Origin: Lentisphaerota bacterium
Lineage (GTDB): Bacteria > Verrucomicrobiota > Lentisphaeria > Victivallales > Victivallaceae
Assembly: GCA_015061805.1 (NCBI GenBank)
Contig: SUVV01000002.1
Coordinates: forward strand, 62,001-126,000
Reading direction: 5' to 3'
Length of the DNA: 64,000 nucleotides
The notes beneath the pieces are model-generated. The model was not told where the DNA came from. It worked only from the letters and a program-made list of their open reading frames with translations, and searched no databases. Of the stretch, positions 35,281 to 43,379 are shown in pieces (the stretch's first letter is position 1; every line of letters starts with the position of its first letter). The position numbers were made by a program, and so were the translations under genes.

Positions 35281-36063
35281 TTACCTTCTCGCACCGCCTC
35301 TGTTGCCGCCGTAGTTCCGGTTGCTCTGAATGGTACGCTGCATCTGCTGCATGGTGCGCATCATCTGACCCTGCATTATCATCTGGGCCTGCTGGAACTG
35401 CTGAGTCGGATTCATGTTGCGACGGTGGTTGTTATGGTTGCCGCTGTTGCGGTTTCTGGAAGGATCCTGCAATTCGAGTTCGATACGGTCGTTGCCGCGA
35501 ATGAGGGTGGCTCCGGTACGGGTGACTTCGGCAAGGGTGTAGCCGTTGCTCAAGGTTTCTCCGACCTTTACATACTGTTTTTCTGCACCGGAAGTGCGTC
35601 CGGCGACTTGACTCCAGCGAGTGAAGCGGTTGCCGCCCATACCGCCGTTACCCATGCCGCCGGGGCGGTTCATCATGCCGCTGTGCATCATCATCTGGGC
35701 GAGGTAGGGATTGAACTGACGGTTGCGGTTGTTCTGGCGGATGATGGCACCTTCAGTTTTTCCACAGCGGAAGATGCCGACCAGCGTAAGTTGGGTACGG
35801 GAATTGCGGACATTGGCAAGCGGACTGCGGACATTGTTGAATACATCGTGAGAGATGATCTTCCTGGCAGATTCATCGATGTCGGCAAGTTTTGCATTCG
35901 TCTGGCGTTTGGCTGAATCAGTTTTGGCAGCCTTGGGCAGAGGAAGCAGTTTGAGTTGTCCGGCAGCACCTGATTTTTTAGTCTGCGCTGCAATATTTTT
36001 GGAAAATCCCCAGAGCAGTATTGCTCCGAGAACGATATTGATCGTAATCAGCAGTTTTCTCAT
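35281..36063 (-). CDS. Type II secretion C/PilP-like protein with low-complexity segments
   Basis: A 260-residue protein. An N-terminal membrane helix (LLITINIVLGAILLWGFS) is followed by a linker and a small beta domain (TLVGIFRCGKTEGAII ... QYVKVGETLSNGYTLAEV) like the homology region of GspC/PulC or PilP. A Met/Gly/Asn insert (near 125-145) splits that domain, and the last 60 residues are Gln/Met/Asn/Arg-rich, ending GGNRGGARR. Its place between M-like and D genes fits GspC, which connects the platform to the secretin. Confidence 0.65.
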   Translation of the reverse strand: MRKLLITINIVLGAILLWGFSKNIAAQTKKSGAAGQLKLLPLPKAAKTDSAKRQTNAKLADIDESARKIISHDVFNNVRSPLANVRNSRTQLTLVGIFRCGKTEGAIIRQNNRNRQFNPYLAQMMMHSGMMNRPGGMGNGGMGGNRFTRWSQVAGRTSGAEKQYVKVGETLSNGYTLAEVTRTGATLIRGNDRIELELQDPSRNRNSGNHNNHRRNMNPTQQFQQAQMIMQGQMMRTMQQMQRTIQSNRNYGGNRGGARR

Positions 36064-36803
36064 TTTTTCACCTCTTTAGTGTCAGGTGCCGCTTTGTGCA
36101 TCGGTATCTGCCGCCTCCGGGCATCGGCTTCCCGGTCGAGCTGGATCAGACTGGGGCGGGTGATGTTCAACGCGCGGACGGAGAGCGGACCATCGTAGCA
36201 AAGCACCCGCAGGGCACCGTTGAAGTTCAGCCGGGTCGGGGGAATTTCCAGCCGGGTGGCAAGATTGGAACTGCCGACCCCGGTGTTGCGGCGGAAACGG
36301 TAATCCGGGCGCAAATCCAGCCGCCGCCAGCTCAATACCGGTTTGATTTTGCGGAGTGCCGCGAGCAGATTGATGACGTCGGCAATATCTCCGGAACCGT
36401 TGATGTCGATTTCGGCGTAATAGAATTCAGTGTTGACTCTGCCGGTACGGACGGCACCGATGGAGTTGAGCCGGAACTGCATAGCCGCCGCGATATCGCC
36501 GATACGGCGGCGCAGGGTGGTTTCAACACCGCCGTCATGGGAAGTTATCCATGAATTGGCGGCGAGTTCGTGATATTGTTTTTTGACGGCAGCCATTTTC
36601 CGTTTCTCGGCGGCATATTTTTCATACTCTTTTTTCTGCCGGTCGAGTTCTTTCTGTGCTTTGGCAATTTTTTCCGCGTTGGGAATATTTTTCAGGAACG
36701 ATTTTCCCAGTGTCAAAAACAGGAATATCTGACTGATAACCAGCAGAATGCAAACTGCGATCAATTGACCTTTACGGGTTTTGAGTGCTTCGTTGAGATT
36801 CAT
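36060..36803 (-). CDS. Type II secretion M/PilO-like protein
   Basis: A 247-residue bitopic protein. A membrane helix (about 14-33) is followed by a coiled coil (NAEKIAKAQKELDRQKKEYEKY broken after 20 residues) and a ferredoxin-like periplasmic domain. This architecture and the position after the L-like gene fit GspM or PilO. Overlaps of 4 bp occur on both sides. The C-terminal 40 residues are basic and probably disordered. Confidence 0.65.
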   Translation of the reverse strand: MNLNEALKTRKGQLIAVCILLVISQIFLFLTLGKSFLKNIPNAEKIAKAQKELDRQKKEYEKYAAEKRKMAAVKKQYHELAANSWITSHDGGVETTLRRRIGDIAAAMQFRLNSIGAVRTGRVNTEFYYAEIDINGSGDIADVINLLAALRKIKPVLSWRRLDLRPDYRFRRNTGVGSSNLATRLEIPPTRLNFNGALRVLCYDGPLSVRALNITRPSLIQLDREADARRRQIPMHKAAPDTKEVKK

Positions 36804-38080
36804 TTTTTCCCCCTTTTCGATCCTTTGACCGGAACTGCTTTTTTGACATTGGGGATCAGTTTAAGTGTGATGGTGGCAACCGCGCTGTCCCCGGTCTGCC
36901 GCTGTTGAAGCTGACCGATCTTCCAGTAGCCCAGCGGATTGATGATGGAGGGAAGGTCGAGTTTGGCATCTTCGCACTGCAGGATCATATCCACGCTGCT
37001 GTCACTCCAGCGGATGCTGGAAACCAGAACATTTCCGGGAAGTGCATTGGAAAGCAGGGCAAATTTCTGGATCACATCCGGATCACCGGCGCCGGATTCG
37101 ATTACCCGTTCCATCTCTTTTTGCTCTTTTTGCAGCCGCTTGGAGTTGCGGCGTGCCAGATCGATATCCCTTTTGAGTTTTTTGTTTTCCTTTTGAAGTG
37201 CGCTGTAGCGGGTGTAGTCCGCTGTCCAGATTCTGCCGTAGTGCCAGAGAATATTGGCGGCGATCAGGACGAGCAGCAAGGTCGTAACGATCAGATGACC
37301 GCGGAAACGGACCGGACGGAGTTTTTCCGGGAGGACTGCCAGCGCACTGCGGTTGCGTTCAAATTTTCCGGATGCGAACAAACGGGCGACCACAAGTATC
37401 GGGAACATCTCGGCAAGATCAAAGCCGTTGCTTTTGTCTTCCGGGAAAGAAAGTTGTTTGCGGAGGATCTCCTGCCAGTTTTTCAGGGTCGCCTCAACTG
37501 CCGCATCCGGGTTGTTTACCGGGTTCCATGCGCCTTTGGCAAAGGAGAATCCGGCTTCGATCTCCGGCAGGTAGAGTTCCGGATCACCCGGTTCGACCGC
37601 CAGGAAGGGATAGATAAAGCCATCGGCGCGGCAGGCGCTTTGAGTCATTTTGGCGCTGATGCCGTTGAGGGAACTTTCTTCAAAGACATAGACCCCGACA
37701 TTGACCTGGAGATCATCGCCGACGGCAGAAGCGGCGAACTGCAGCATCCGTTTTTCCGGGATATTCATCAAATGGCGCGGTAATTCCAGATCGACCGCGC
37801 CGCGCTGTTCACGGTTGGGGAGGTCGGCTGATTTGAACTGGAAGAACACTCCACCGGGCAGTGCTCCGGTCAACAGAAGCAGTCCGTCACGGTGTTCGAT
37901 CTCTTTGAGGACACTTTTCCATGATGCCGCCGGGTTTTCCTTGTCCAGGGGAACCGCTGCAAAGCGGGTAAGTTTCCACGATTTGTCGGCACGATCAAAT
38001 CGCGCACCCCGTACTGAATCCGGTGTAAATAACAACACCGCAAAATTTTTTACTCCAAGTAACTCCACCTTTGGCACCAT
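36800..38080 (-). CDS. gspL: Type II secretion L-like (PilM-PilN fusion architecture)
   Basis: A 426-residue protein. The N-terminal 230 residues resemble the actin-like cytoplasmic domain of GspL/PilM (LLLTGALPGGVFFQF, AVEPGDPELYL). A membrane helix (LIVTTLLLVLIAANILW) is at about 262-280, then a coiled coil and a small PilN-like periplasmic domain. It anchors GspE at the inner membrane. Confidence 0.75.
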   Translation of the reverse strand: MVPKVELLGVKNFAVLLFTPDSVRGARFDRADKSWKLTRFAAVPLDKENPAASWKSVLKEIEHRDGLLLLTGALPGGVFFQFKSADLPNREQRGAVDLELPRHLMNIPEKRMLQFAASAVGDDLQVNVGVYVFEESSLNGISAKMTQSACRADGFIYPFLAVEPGDPELYLPEIEAGFSFAKGAWNPVNNPDAAVEATLKNWQEILRKQLSFPEDKSNGFDLAEMFPILVVARLFASGKFERNRSALAVLPEKLRPVRFRGHLIVTTLLLVLIAANILWHYGRIWTADYTRYSALQKENKKLKRDIDLARRNSKRLQKEQKEMERVIESGAGDPDVIQKFALLSNALPGNVLVSSIRWSDSSVDMILQCEDAKLDLPSIINPLGYWKIGQLQQRQTGDSAVATITLKLIPNVKKAVPVKGSKRGKK

Positions 38081-38097
38081 ATTTTTAGAAGAGAGAT

Positions 38098-38838
38098 TTA
38101 TTTCTTTTCTGATTCTGCGTTCAGACGTTTCATCATTTCGGTAAGCATTTGCCGCGCCTGTTCCGGTTTTTCCTGACGCAGGGCTTCATATTTTTTCATA
38201 TCCTCGGGATATTTGGTGCGGAGTTTGCGGAAGTCCGGGCGTTGGATGGAGCGATTGGCGGACGGAGCCGGAATGTTGCGGGCTTCCTGCATACCGATCT
38301 TACGCTGCGGAGTGAGTTGAATGTTGTGTTTTTTGGCAAGTTCCAATATCTTGCGCAATCCGGAACGGGGATTTTCCCTGACTGCTTTGAATGCTTCAGC
38401 ATATCCGGCAGGGTCGGCATTGCGCAATTTGATCAATTGAATTTCAACGGAAAACGGCAGTTCGGTGCCGGATTTTTTGGCAAGTTCAGCGTATTTCTGT
38501 TCAGTTTCGAGGATGAACTTGTCCAATTCGGCGCTCTCTTTCGGGAATTTCTGCCGGGTGGTTTCAAAGGCGATAATACGCTGGGAGCTGCTCAACAACG
38601 GCATGAGTTCCATGAAATTTCCGCGACTGCCGTTCCGGTTTCCGCCCCGGCTGCCTCTCCGGTCACCCCGGTTGCCGCTGCGATTACCACCCCGGTTTCC
38701 GCGATTGCCGCGCTCGCCGCCGAAATTCTGCCATCTGGTACCGTTGTTCTGCGGCGGAAAATCTTCTGCCGCGATGCACGCTGCGGAAACCAGCATCAAT
38801 ACCAACAATCCGAATTTTTTAAACAAACCTTTGCTCAT
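38098..38838 (-). CDS. Exported RG-rich protein, first gene of the type II secretion operon
   Basis: A 246-residue protein with a signal peptide (LLVLMLVSAACIA then AED). Residues about 42-75 are repeats of Arg-Gly-Asn (RGNRGNRGGNRSGNRG type). A helical C-terminal domain rich in Glu, Lys and Arg follows. The ATG at 38838 has GGAGAG 8 nt upstream; upstream in-frame codons lack a signal peptide. It lies 17 bp before gspL. The family is unknown; the helical part recalls small periplasmic Spy-like proteins only in composition. Confidence 0.7.
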   Translation of the reverse strand: MSKGLFKKFGLLVLMLVSAACIAAEDFPPQNNGTRWQNFGGERGNRGNRGGNRSGNRGDRRGSRGGNRNGSRGNFMELMPLLSSSQRIIAFETTRQKFPKESAELDKFILETEQKYAELAKKSGTELPFSVEIQLIKLRNADPAGYAEAFKAVRENPRSGLRKILELAKKHNIQLTPQRKIGMQEARNIPAPSANRSIQRPDFRKLRTKYPEDMKKYEALRQEKPEQARQMLTEMMKRLNAESEKK

Positions 38839-38944
38839 CTGTAACTCTCCATGATTTGGGTTGAAGGATGTATCGGGGTATACCGAATATTCAATATCAC
38901 ACCGTTTTAACGCACCCTTTCGCTGAATTATTTTATCATGGCAA

Positions 38945-38976
38945 GGTAATTTTTCCGAAAAAATGGAAAGATTACC
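38945..38976. other. Hairpin upstream of the type II secretion operon
   Basis: GGTAATTTTTCC and GGAAAGATTACC pair over 12 positions (one wobble) around an 8-nt loop. It lies about 110 bp before the first gene. The rest of 38839-39083 is AT-rich and holds nothing that I recognise. Confidence 0.4.
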
Positions 38977-39083
38977 AAACAATTATATACAATACTGCCG
39001 AAAACACTTTCTGTCAATCTCTGAAACGTATTAATATTGTAAAATAATCATAAATAATGCGCAAATGGCGAGTAGAACGGTTT

Positions 39084-39224
39084 GAGAGATGGAAATAATG
39101 AGATTTGCTGACTTGGCACTTTGGGGTGGGAGGATTGGGAGGTTGTGGGAGATTTTGGGAGGATTTGAGGTCGTTAAATTACGTGCGGCGTACCCTTCGC
39201 GGGCAATTGGAGCGATGGCGGTTT
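39084..39224 (+). repeat. Intergenic modular repeat, unit 1 of locus 2
   Basis: A 141-bp unit related to 14118-14249. Four G-tracts lie at 39128-39159 with loops of 6, 7 and 7 nt. The head is degraded and the end (GCGGGCAATTGGAGCGATGGCGG) matches locus 1. Confidence 0.8.
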
Positions 39225-39382
39225 GAGGTTTGCAAATAGAGCTGGCTTGCTGACTTGGCACTTTGGGGTGGGAGGATTGGGAGGTTGTGGGAGATTTTGG
39301 GAGGGCGTTAAATTACATGCAACGTCCCCTCCGCGAGCGGTTGGTGCGGAGTGTCTTGTCTATAAGCCGCGATAGCGGCGCT
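39225..39382 (+). repeat. Intergenic modular repeat, unit 2 of locus 2
   Basis: The unit begins GAGGTTTGCAAATAGAGCTG as in locus 1. G-tracts are at 39270-39305. It ends with the GTCTTGTCTATAAGCCGC hairpin module shared with 14377-14406. Confidence 0.82.
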
Positions 39383-39425
39383 ACTCCAAGAAACGTTATA
39401 GGGCGGATGGGGCGTGCGGCAAGGT

Positions 39426-39546
39426 CGCCGGTAAGTCAAGGCGGCGGCAAAGGAGTGTACGACTGTACTCGACTGCGCCGACGTCCGATGACTTGCCAAG
39501 AGATTGCCCGCGAGCCGCCGCCCCAAAAAGTGCCGCCCTCCCGATC
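39426..39546 (-). repeat. Nested hairpin element downstream of the large terminase gene (copy 2)
   Basis: Arms GGTAAGTCA (39430-39438) and TGACTTGCC (39489-39497) pair fully with one wobble. An inner GTAC-GACT-GTAC hairpin lies between them. The element ends with the 17-bp string at 39530-39546 that is identical to 14845-14861, 7 nt from the terminase stop. Confidence 0.6.
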
Positions 39547-39553
39547 GCGATTA

Positions 39554-40810
39554 TCACGCCAATATGAAACGTTGGCTGTTTTCCGAGAGTTCGGTGATGG
39601 CCCAGACGAGAGCATCCATGCGGTCGGGACTGTGGATAGAACTGCCGGGAGCGAAACTGATCATCTCTTCTTCGAGGAGTGGAAATTCTCCGACATGATG
39701 GACTTTCCCTTTTTCGTATAGAGCGGCGATCGGTTCGGCGCGGACGGTTTTCCCTCTGGAAGCGCGCACCGGATGGAAACTTACATCGGGATCGAATTTC
39801 CGTAAAAGGGCTTCGATGAGGTCGCCGCCGTTGTTGACTTCGCCGGTGACGCGGTCGGCGCCGAGACGGTGGTAAAGTGAAATCACCTGTTTTGCCCATT
39901 CGAGCGGGGTGCCGTGCATGGAGTCGTCAGCGATAACATAGTATTCGCCGTCGATGCCGGCGGCAGCGGCGACGATCCCGGTGTTGTCGCTTGAACTTCC
40001 GGAAGTCACGGCGGGATCGACACCGATAACGATGCGCTGGAATTCCGGAGGGTTGATGATGCGGGCGGAATCGATCATATCGCGTTTCCAGAGAGCGCCT
40101 TCGACCTCATCCAGAAATTTTCCTTCGAGGAAGCGTTCCCGTTGGCGGCGGGGGAGACCTGCGAGGGTATTTTCGATGTATCCCGGAGGAAGATTTACTG
40201 CATTATCCAGCGGATTGATCCGGATGGCGGCATAGTTGTCCGGATTTTTCAGCATCAGATGGTCGACCGGGTCATTTTTTTCGATGAAGACCCGGTAGGT
40301 CCAGTGTTTTTTACCGGGCGGGTTGCAGTCGAAAAAGGCTTTGGCGGTCAGTGGCGGAATATGTTGAGCGAGCCGGGTGAGAGCAATTTGAACGCTGGAA
40401 TAGTCAAGTTCGGAACATTCGTTGAAGTAAAGCGTTACGAATTCTTTGCCGAGGATTTTGTCCGCTTTGGCGTTGTCATCCAGACCGATCAGCCAGATTT
40501 CTGAACCATTCTCAAAAGCGAAAACGCCTTCGGTTTTGCGGTATTCATATCGGATGTCATCGTTAAACCGGTATTTCAGCACTTTAGGCAGGGTGTCGGC
40601 ACCGATGGAACTCCGTACTGCATTGGCATAACGGCGGATGATCGCGTGACGTGACCCGGGGGCCCGCAGGGCGCGGATGACCAGTACACAGCAGAGCAGA
40701 AAGGTTTTGCCGGAACGTGAGCCTCCGAAAAGCATAACGTTCCGGCATTCTCCGCTGATGAGCGTCAGCGCATCGAGTTGGGCGGGCGTATAGGAGAAAT
40801 CAGTTGGCAT
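39554..40810 (-). CDS. Phage terminase large subunit
   Basis: A 418-residue packaging ATPase/nuclease. Walker A is GGSRSGKT near residue 30, and Walker B with the catalytic Glu is VTLYFNECSE near 128. The C-terminal RNase H-like nuclease begins GVDPAVTSGSSSDNTG, with later acidic residues in DRMDALVWA. The ATG at 40810 lies 2 nt past the preceding stop; a TTG at 40816 overlapping that stop is an alternative. It is unusual that this gene is last in the head-gene series. Confidence 0.92.
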   Translation of the reverse strand: MPTDFSYTPAQLDALTLISGECRNVMLFGGSRSGKTFLLCCVLVIRALRAPGSRHAIIRRYANAVRSSIGADTLPKVLKYRFNDDIRYEYRKTEGVFAFENGSEIWLIGLDDNAKADKILGKEFVTLYFNECSELDYSSVQIALTRLAQHIPPLTAKAFFDCNPPGKKHWTYRVFIEKNDPVDHLMLKNPDNYAAIRINPLDNAVNLPPGYIENTLAGLPRRQRERFLEGKFLDEVEGALWKRDMIDSARIINPPEFQRIVIGVDPAVTSGSSSDNTGIVAAAAGIDGEYYVIADDSMHGTPLEWAKQVISLYHRLGADRVTGEVNNGGDLIEALLRKFDPDVSFHPVRASRGKTVRAEPIAALYEKGKVHHVGEFPLLEEEMISFAPGSSIHSPDRMDALVWAITELSENSQRFILA

Positions 40811-40812
40811 GG

Positions 40813-41328
40813 TCAATTTTCTGCGACAGCGTGTTCACTGCGGTACCGCATGAAGCGCTGACGTCCGCTGGAAAGTTTATACATGGTGCTTTTGAGCAGG
40901 GAGGTCAACTCCGGCCGGGCGGCGATGATATCCAGTATTTTGCGGTGCATCGCCTGACGGGAACAGCCGTGAAGTCTGCCCAGATGGGAAACGGTACATT
41001 TTCTGGTTCGGTCAGAGGGAGAGATCAATTCGCAGACGATGCCGGTGGTGTAGTCATCGAGTTCAAGCAGAAAACGGAAAAAACGTCCGAGCATGGGAAT
41101 CAGGGCGGCGGTATCGTTTTCATCCGGTTCACAGCCGGGGATATGTTCAAAATCGGCACAGTCGGGGAGCCAGCTCTGAATGGCTTCAAAACTGGTCAGA
41201 TGGGTACGGCTGTTGACGGTACTTTCAGTGGCGGCGTAATAGTTGCAGGAGTTGCGGTACCGGCATTTCCGGCAGCGCCCGGAATGGTGATCGGGTTTCC
41301 CGAAGCAGTCAAATTCTTCTTTTTTCAT
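40813..41328 (-). CDS. Cys-rich HTH protein of the phage cassette
   Basis: A 171-residue protein. The N-terminus has CFGKPDHHSGRCRKCRYRNSC, in two parts of fewer than 20 residues each, a likely zinc-binding cluster. The C-terminal part contains a helix-turn-helix (VSHLGRLHGCSRQAMHRKIL). Position between the connector and large terminase suggests a role in DNA recognition for packaging or in regulation. I do not recognise the family. Confidence 0.65.
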   Translation of the reverse strand: MKKEEFDCFGKPDHHSGRCRKCRYRNSCNYYAATESTVNSRTHLTSFEAIQSWLPDCADFEHIPGCEPDENDTAALIPMLGRFFRFLLELDDYTTGIVCELISPSDRTRKCTVSHLGRLHGCSRQAMHRKILDIIAARPELTSLLKSTMYKLSSGRQRFMRYRSEHAVAEN

Positions 41329-41355
41329 TGTATCACCTGAAAAATTTATGTTTGA

Positions 41356-41676
41356 TCAACCGCGGAGCAGAGGACAGACCGCCGGAGCAGGCGGCAGCCA
41401 CGCTTTGGCGCGGGGAGAAAGAACAAGTACCGTATCACTGCCGGTGCTGCCGGTTATAAGGTGAGGGTTGAGCAGGAGAAAGATCGCCTGTTCAAATACC
41501 GCATTGCGGAGGTTTACCGGCAGATTGTCCGGTAATTCCGGGATGCCGGCGGCAGCGGCGATGTCATTGGCGGCGGTACGGATCGCCGCGAGTTGTTTTT
41601 CTGCCGGAAATTTGGAAAAACTTTCATTGGAGAGATGTTCGGCGAAAAAGTCATGGGCTTCTTGCAATGTAAGCAT
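41356..41676 (-). CDS. Head-tail connector-like phage protein
   Basis: A 106-residue helical protein (LTLQEAHDFFAEHL, QLAAIRTAANDIAAAAGI, LRNAVFEQAIFLL). It resembles gp6-type head completion/adaptor proteins in length and pattern, and it directly follows the capsid gene, where adaptors normally lie. The assignment depends on position. Confidence 0.55.
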   Translation of the reverse strand: MLTLQEAHDFFAEHLSNESFSKFPAEKQLAAIRTAANDIAAAAGIPELPDNLPVNLRNAVFEQAIFLLLNPHLITGSTGSDTVLVLSPRAKAWLPPAPAVCPLLRG

Positions 41677-41750
41677 TGTAACAGGCTCCTTGATAAAGGT
41701 TTTTCCGGCAGGACGGGAGAATATCCTGCCGGAAAAGAACCGGTTTACGA

Positions 41751-42905
41751 TCAGGCGTTGCGCAGAGAGGCGATCGCTTCGGCGCTGGGCTGCAGGTTGG
41801 TCAGGCGGCAGCAGCGCTGGGCGACGTTGCGGAATTCAAAGGTGAGTTCTCCGATGGCGACGCGGCGGATACCGTCGAAACCTTTCGGGGTGGCATCGGT
41901 ATCGGTGATGGCGCGGCCGTTGAGATTGGAGAGCGCAAAGCACTGCGGGTCGAGGATCCAGGCATCGCAATCGGGCACATCCGGGTCCGCCATGATGGTC
42001 ATGCCGCGGCCGTTGATCTCGTTGACGATGACGGCGACATAGGCACCGCGGCGGTCATCGGAACGCAGGATCTGGATGCGGTCGCGGTATTCATTGGAGA
42101 TGACCCGAGCCTGACCGGGGGAACAGAGGATCTGCATGGGATCGCCGCCTTCAGCGAGTACTTTCTGGGCGGCATCGTTGATGGAAAAGCTGTCCAGACG
42201 GGTTTTGCCGGCATCGATGGAAAGGGAGTTTTCTCTGGTTCCGAAGAAGTAAAGACCGCCGGCTTCACCGTGGACACCGGGGGCGGGCTCCACACGGCGG
42301 CCGAAGAGCGCCACGCGGTTCAAATCGCGGGCAAGTTCAGAAAGAGCAAATGCGGTCTGGCGGTTGAGCTGATTGTCCGCACTGCCGTTGAGGGTGACGG
42401 CGAGGGCGCTTCCGGAGATGACGATCTCTTTACGGAAGATCTGGGTGGCGTTCCACTCCAGCTGACTGCATTTGAAAGTTTCATCGCCGTCACCGTTGGC
42501 GCTGCCTTCGGTCATCGGGGTCGAAACGATGATGAATTCTGTGTTTTCCGGCAGATCCGCGACACCGGAAGCCGCCGAACCGTTGGCGGCGGCAAATTCG
42601 ACCGTCAGAGTGTTGCCGCTGACGGCGGAAATCCGGTAGAGTGCCGGGTCTTCTTTGGCGGTAATGAGCATGCCGGGGAGGGCTTTTGCGGCATCGGAAG
42701 CGCTGACGGAAACGGTGTTGCCGTCAATGGCAATGGCATGAAAACCGCGGCCGGAAAGCTGATCTTCGACCCATTCGTGTTTGCGCTGGACGGCATCGCT
42801 GCCGGGGCGGAAGTTGGAGATGAAGCGCGGTTCATCTTTGATGACGGTTGACATGATGTCGGCGAGGTCGCGTTTGGCGTTGGCGAAACTGTAGGTGTAA
42901 AGCAT
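41751..42905 (-). CDS. Major capsid protein, SU10-like family
   Basis: A 384-residue protein. The N-terminal pattern DLADIMSTVIKDEPRFISNF with HEWVEDQLSGRG matches SU10/DUF5309-type HK97-fold major head proteins (usual form TPFLS ... KHEWQTD). The central RKEIVISGSALAV, ALSELARDLNRVALFGRR and C-terminal TFEFRNVAQRCCRLTNLQ also fit. It follows the scaffold gene. Confidence 0.85.
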   Translation of the reverse strand: MLYTYSFANAKRDLADIMSTVIKDEPRFISNFRPGSDAVQRKHEWVEDQLSGRGFHAIAIDGNTVSVSASDAAKALPGMLITAKEDPALYRISAVSGNTLTVEFAAANGSAASGVADLPENTEFIIVSTPMTEGSANGDGDETFKCSQLEWNATQIFRKEIVISGSALAVTLNGSADNQLNRQTAFALSELARDLNRVALFGRRVEPAPGVHGEAGGLYFFGTRENSLSIDAGKTRLDSFSINDAAQKVLAEGGDPMQILCSPGQARVISNEYRDRIQILRSDDRRGAYVAVIVNEINGRGMTIMADPDVPDCDAWILDPQCFALSNLNGRAITDTDATPKGFDGIRRVAIGELTFEFRNVAQRCCRLTNLQPSAEAIASLRNA

Positions 42906-42929
42906 CTGTTTTTCCTTTCTTGAAATGTT

Positions 42930-43379
42930 TTACAGATTTTCCGCATTGGCGGAGTTGAGGGAATCGATGATACGTCCGATACGGTCGTGATTGTTTTCGG
43001 AAGATTCTCCGGGCGCATTGACCGGAAGCGTTCTGGCGGCTCCGGGGGTGATGCGTGCCTGGAAGCATCCCGGCGAGGTGCGGGCGATATCGGAAGCAAA
43101 TTTCAATACTGCTTCACTGTCTTCGAGATCGAGATCGTGCTTGCGGGCGAGATAGTCGAAGTATCCCGGATCGGTACAGCCGGTTTCAGCGGCGATTTTT
43201 TCGATCCGGCAGCTGCGCTGGAGTTCGGTGTGGCGCTCCTGCAATGCGGAATATTCCTGTTGGAGTTCCTGCATTTCTCTGCCGGCTGCGTCGGGGTCGA
43301 AATTTTCCAGTTGGCTGCGTTCTTCGGGAGAGAGTTCTTCTCCGGCGAGGGAACGGTTGATCAACTCTTTGAGATTCAT
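42930..43379 (-). CDS. Scaffold-like phage head protein
   Basis: A 149-residue acidic protein. A central coiled coil (AAGREMQELQQEYSALQERH) and a Pro/Ser-rich tail fit phage scaffolding proteins of this size. It lies between portal and capsid genes. No protease motif is visible. It overlaps the portal gene end by 4 bp. Confidence 0.65.
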   Translation of the reverse strand: MNLKELINRSLAGEELSPEERSQLENFDPDAAGREMQELQQEYSALQERHTELQRSCRIEKIAAETGCTDPGYFDYLARKHDLDLEDSEAVLKFASDIARTSPGCFQARITPGAARTLPVNAPGESSENNHDRIGRIIDSLNSANAENL

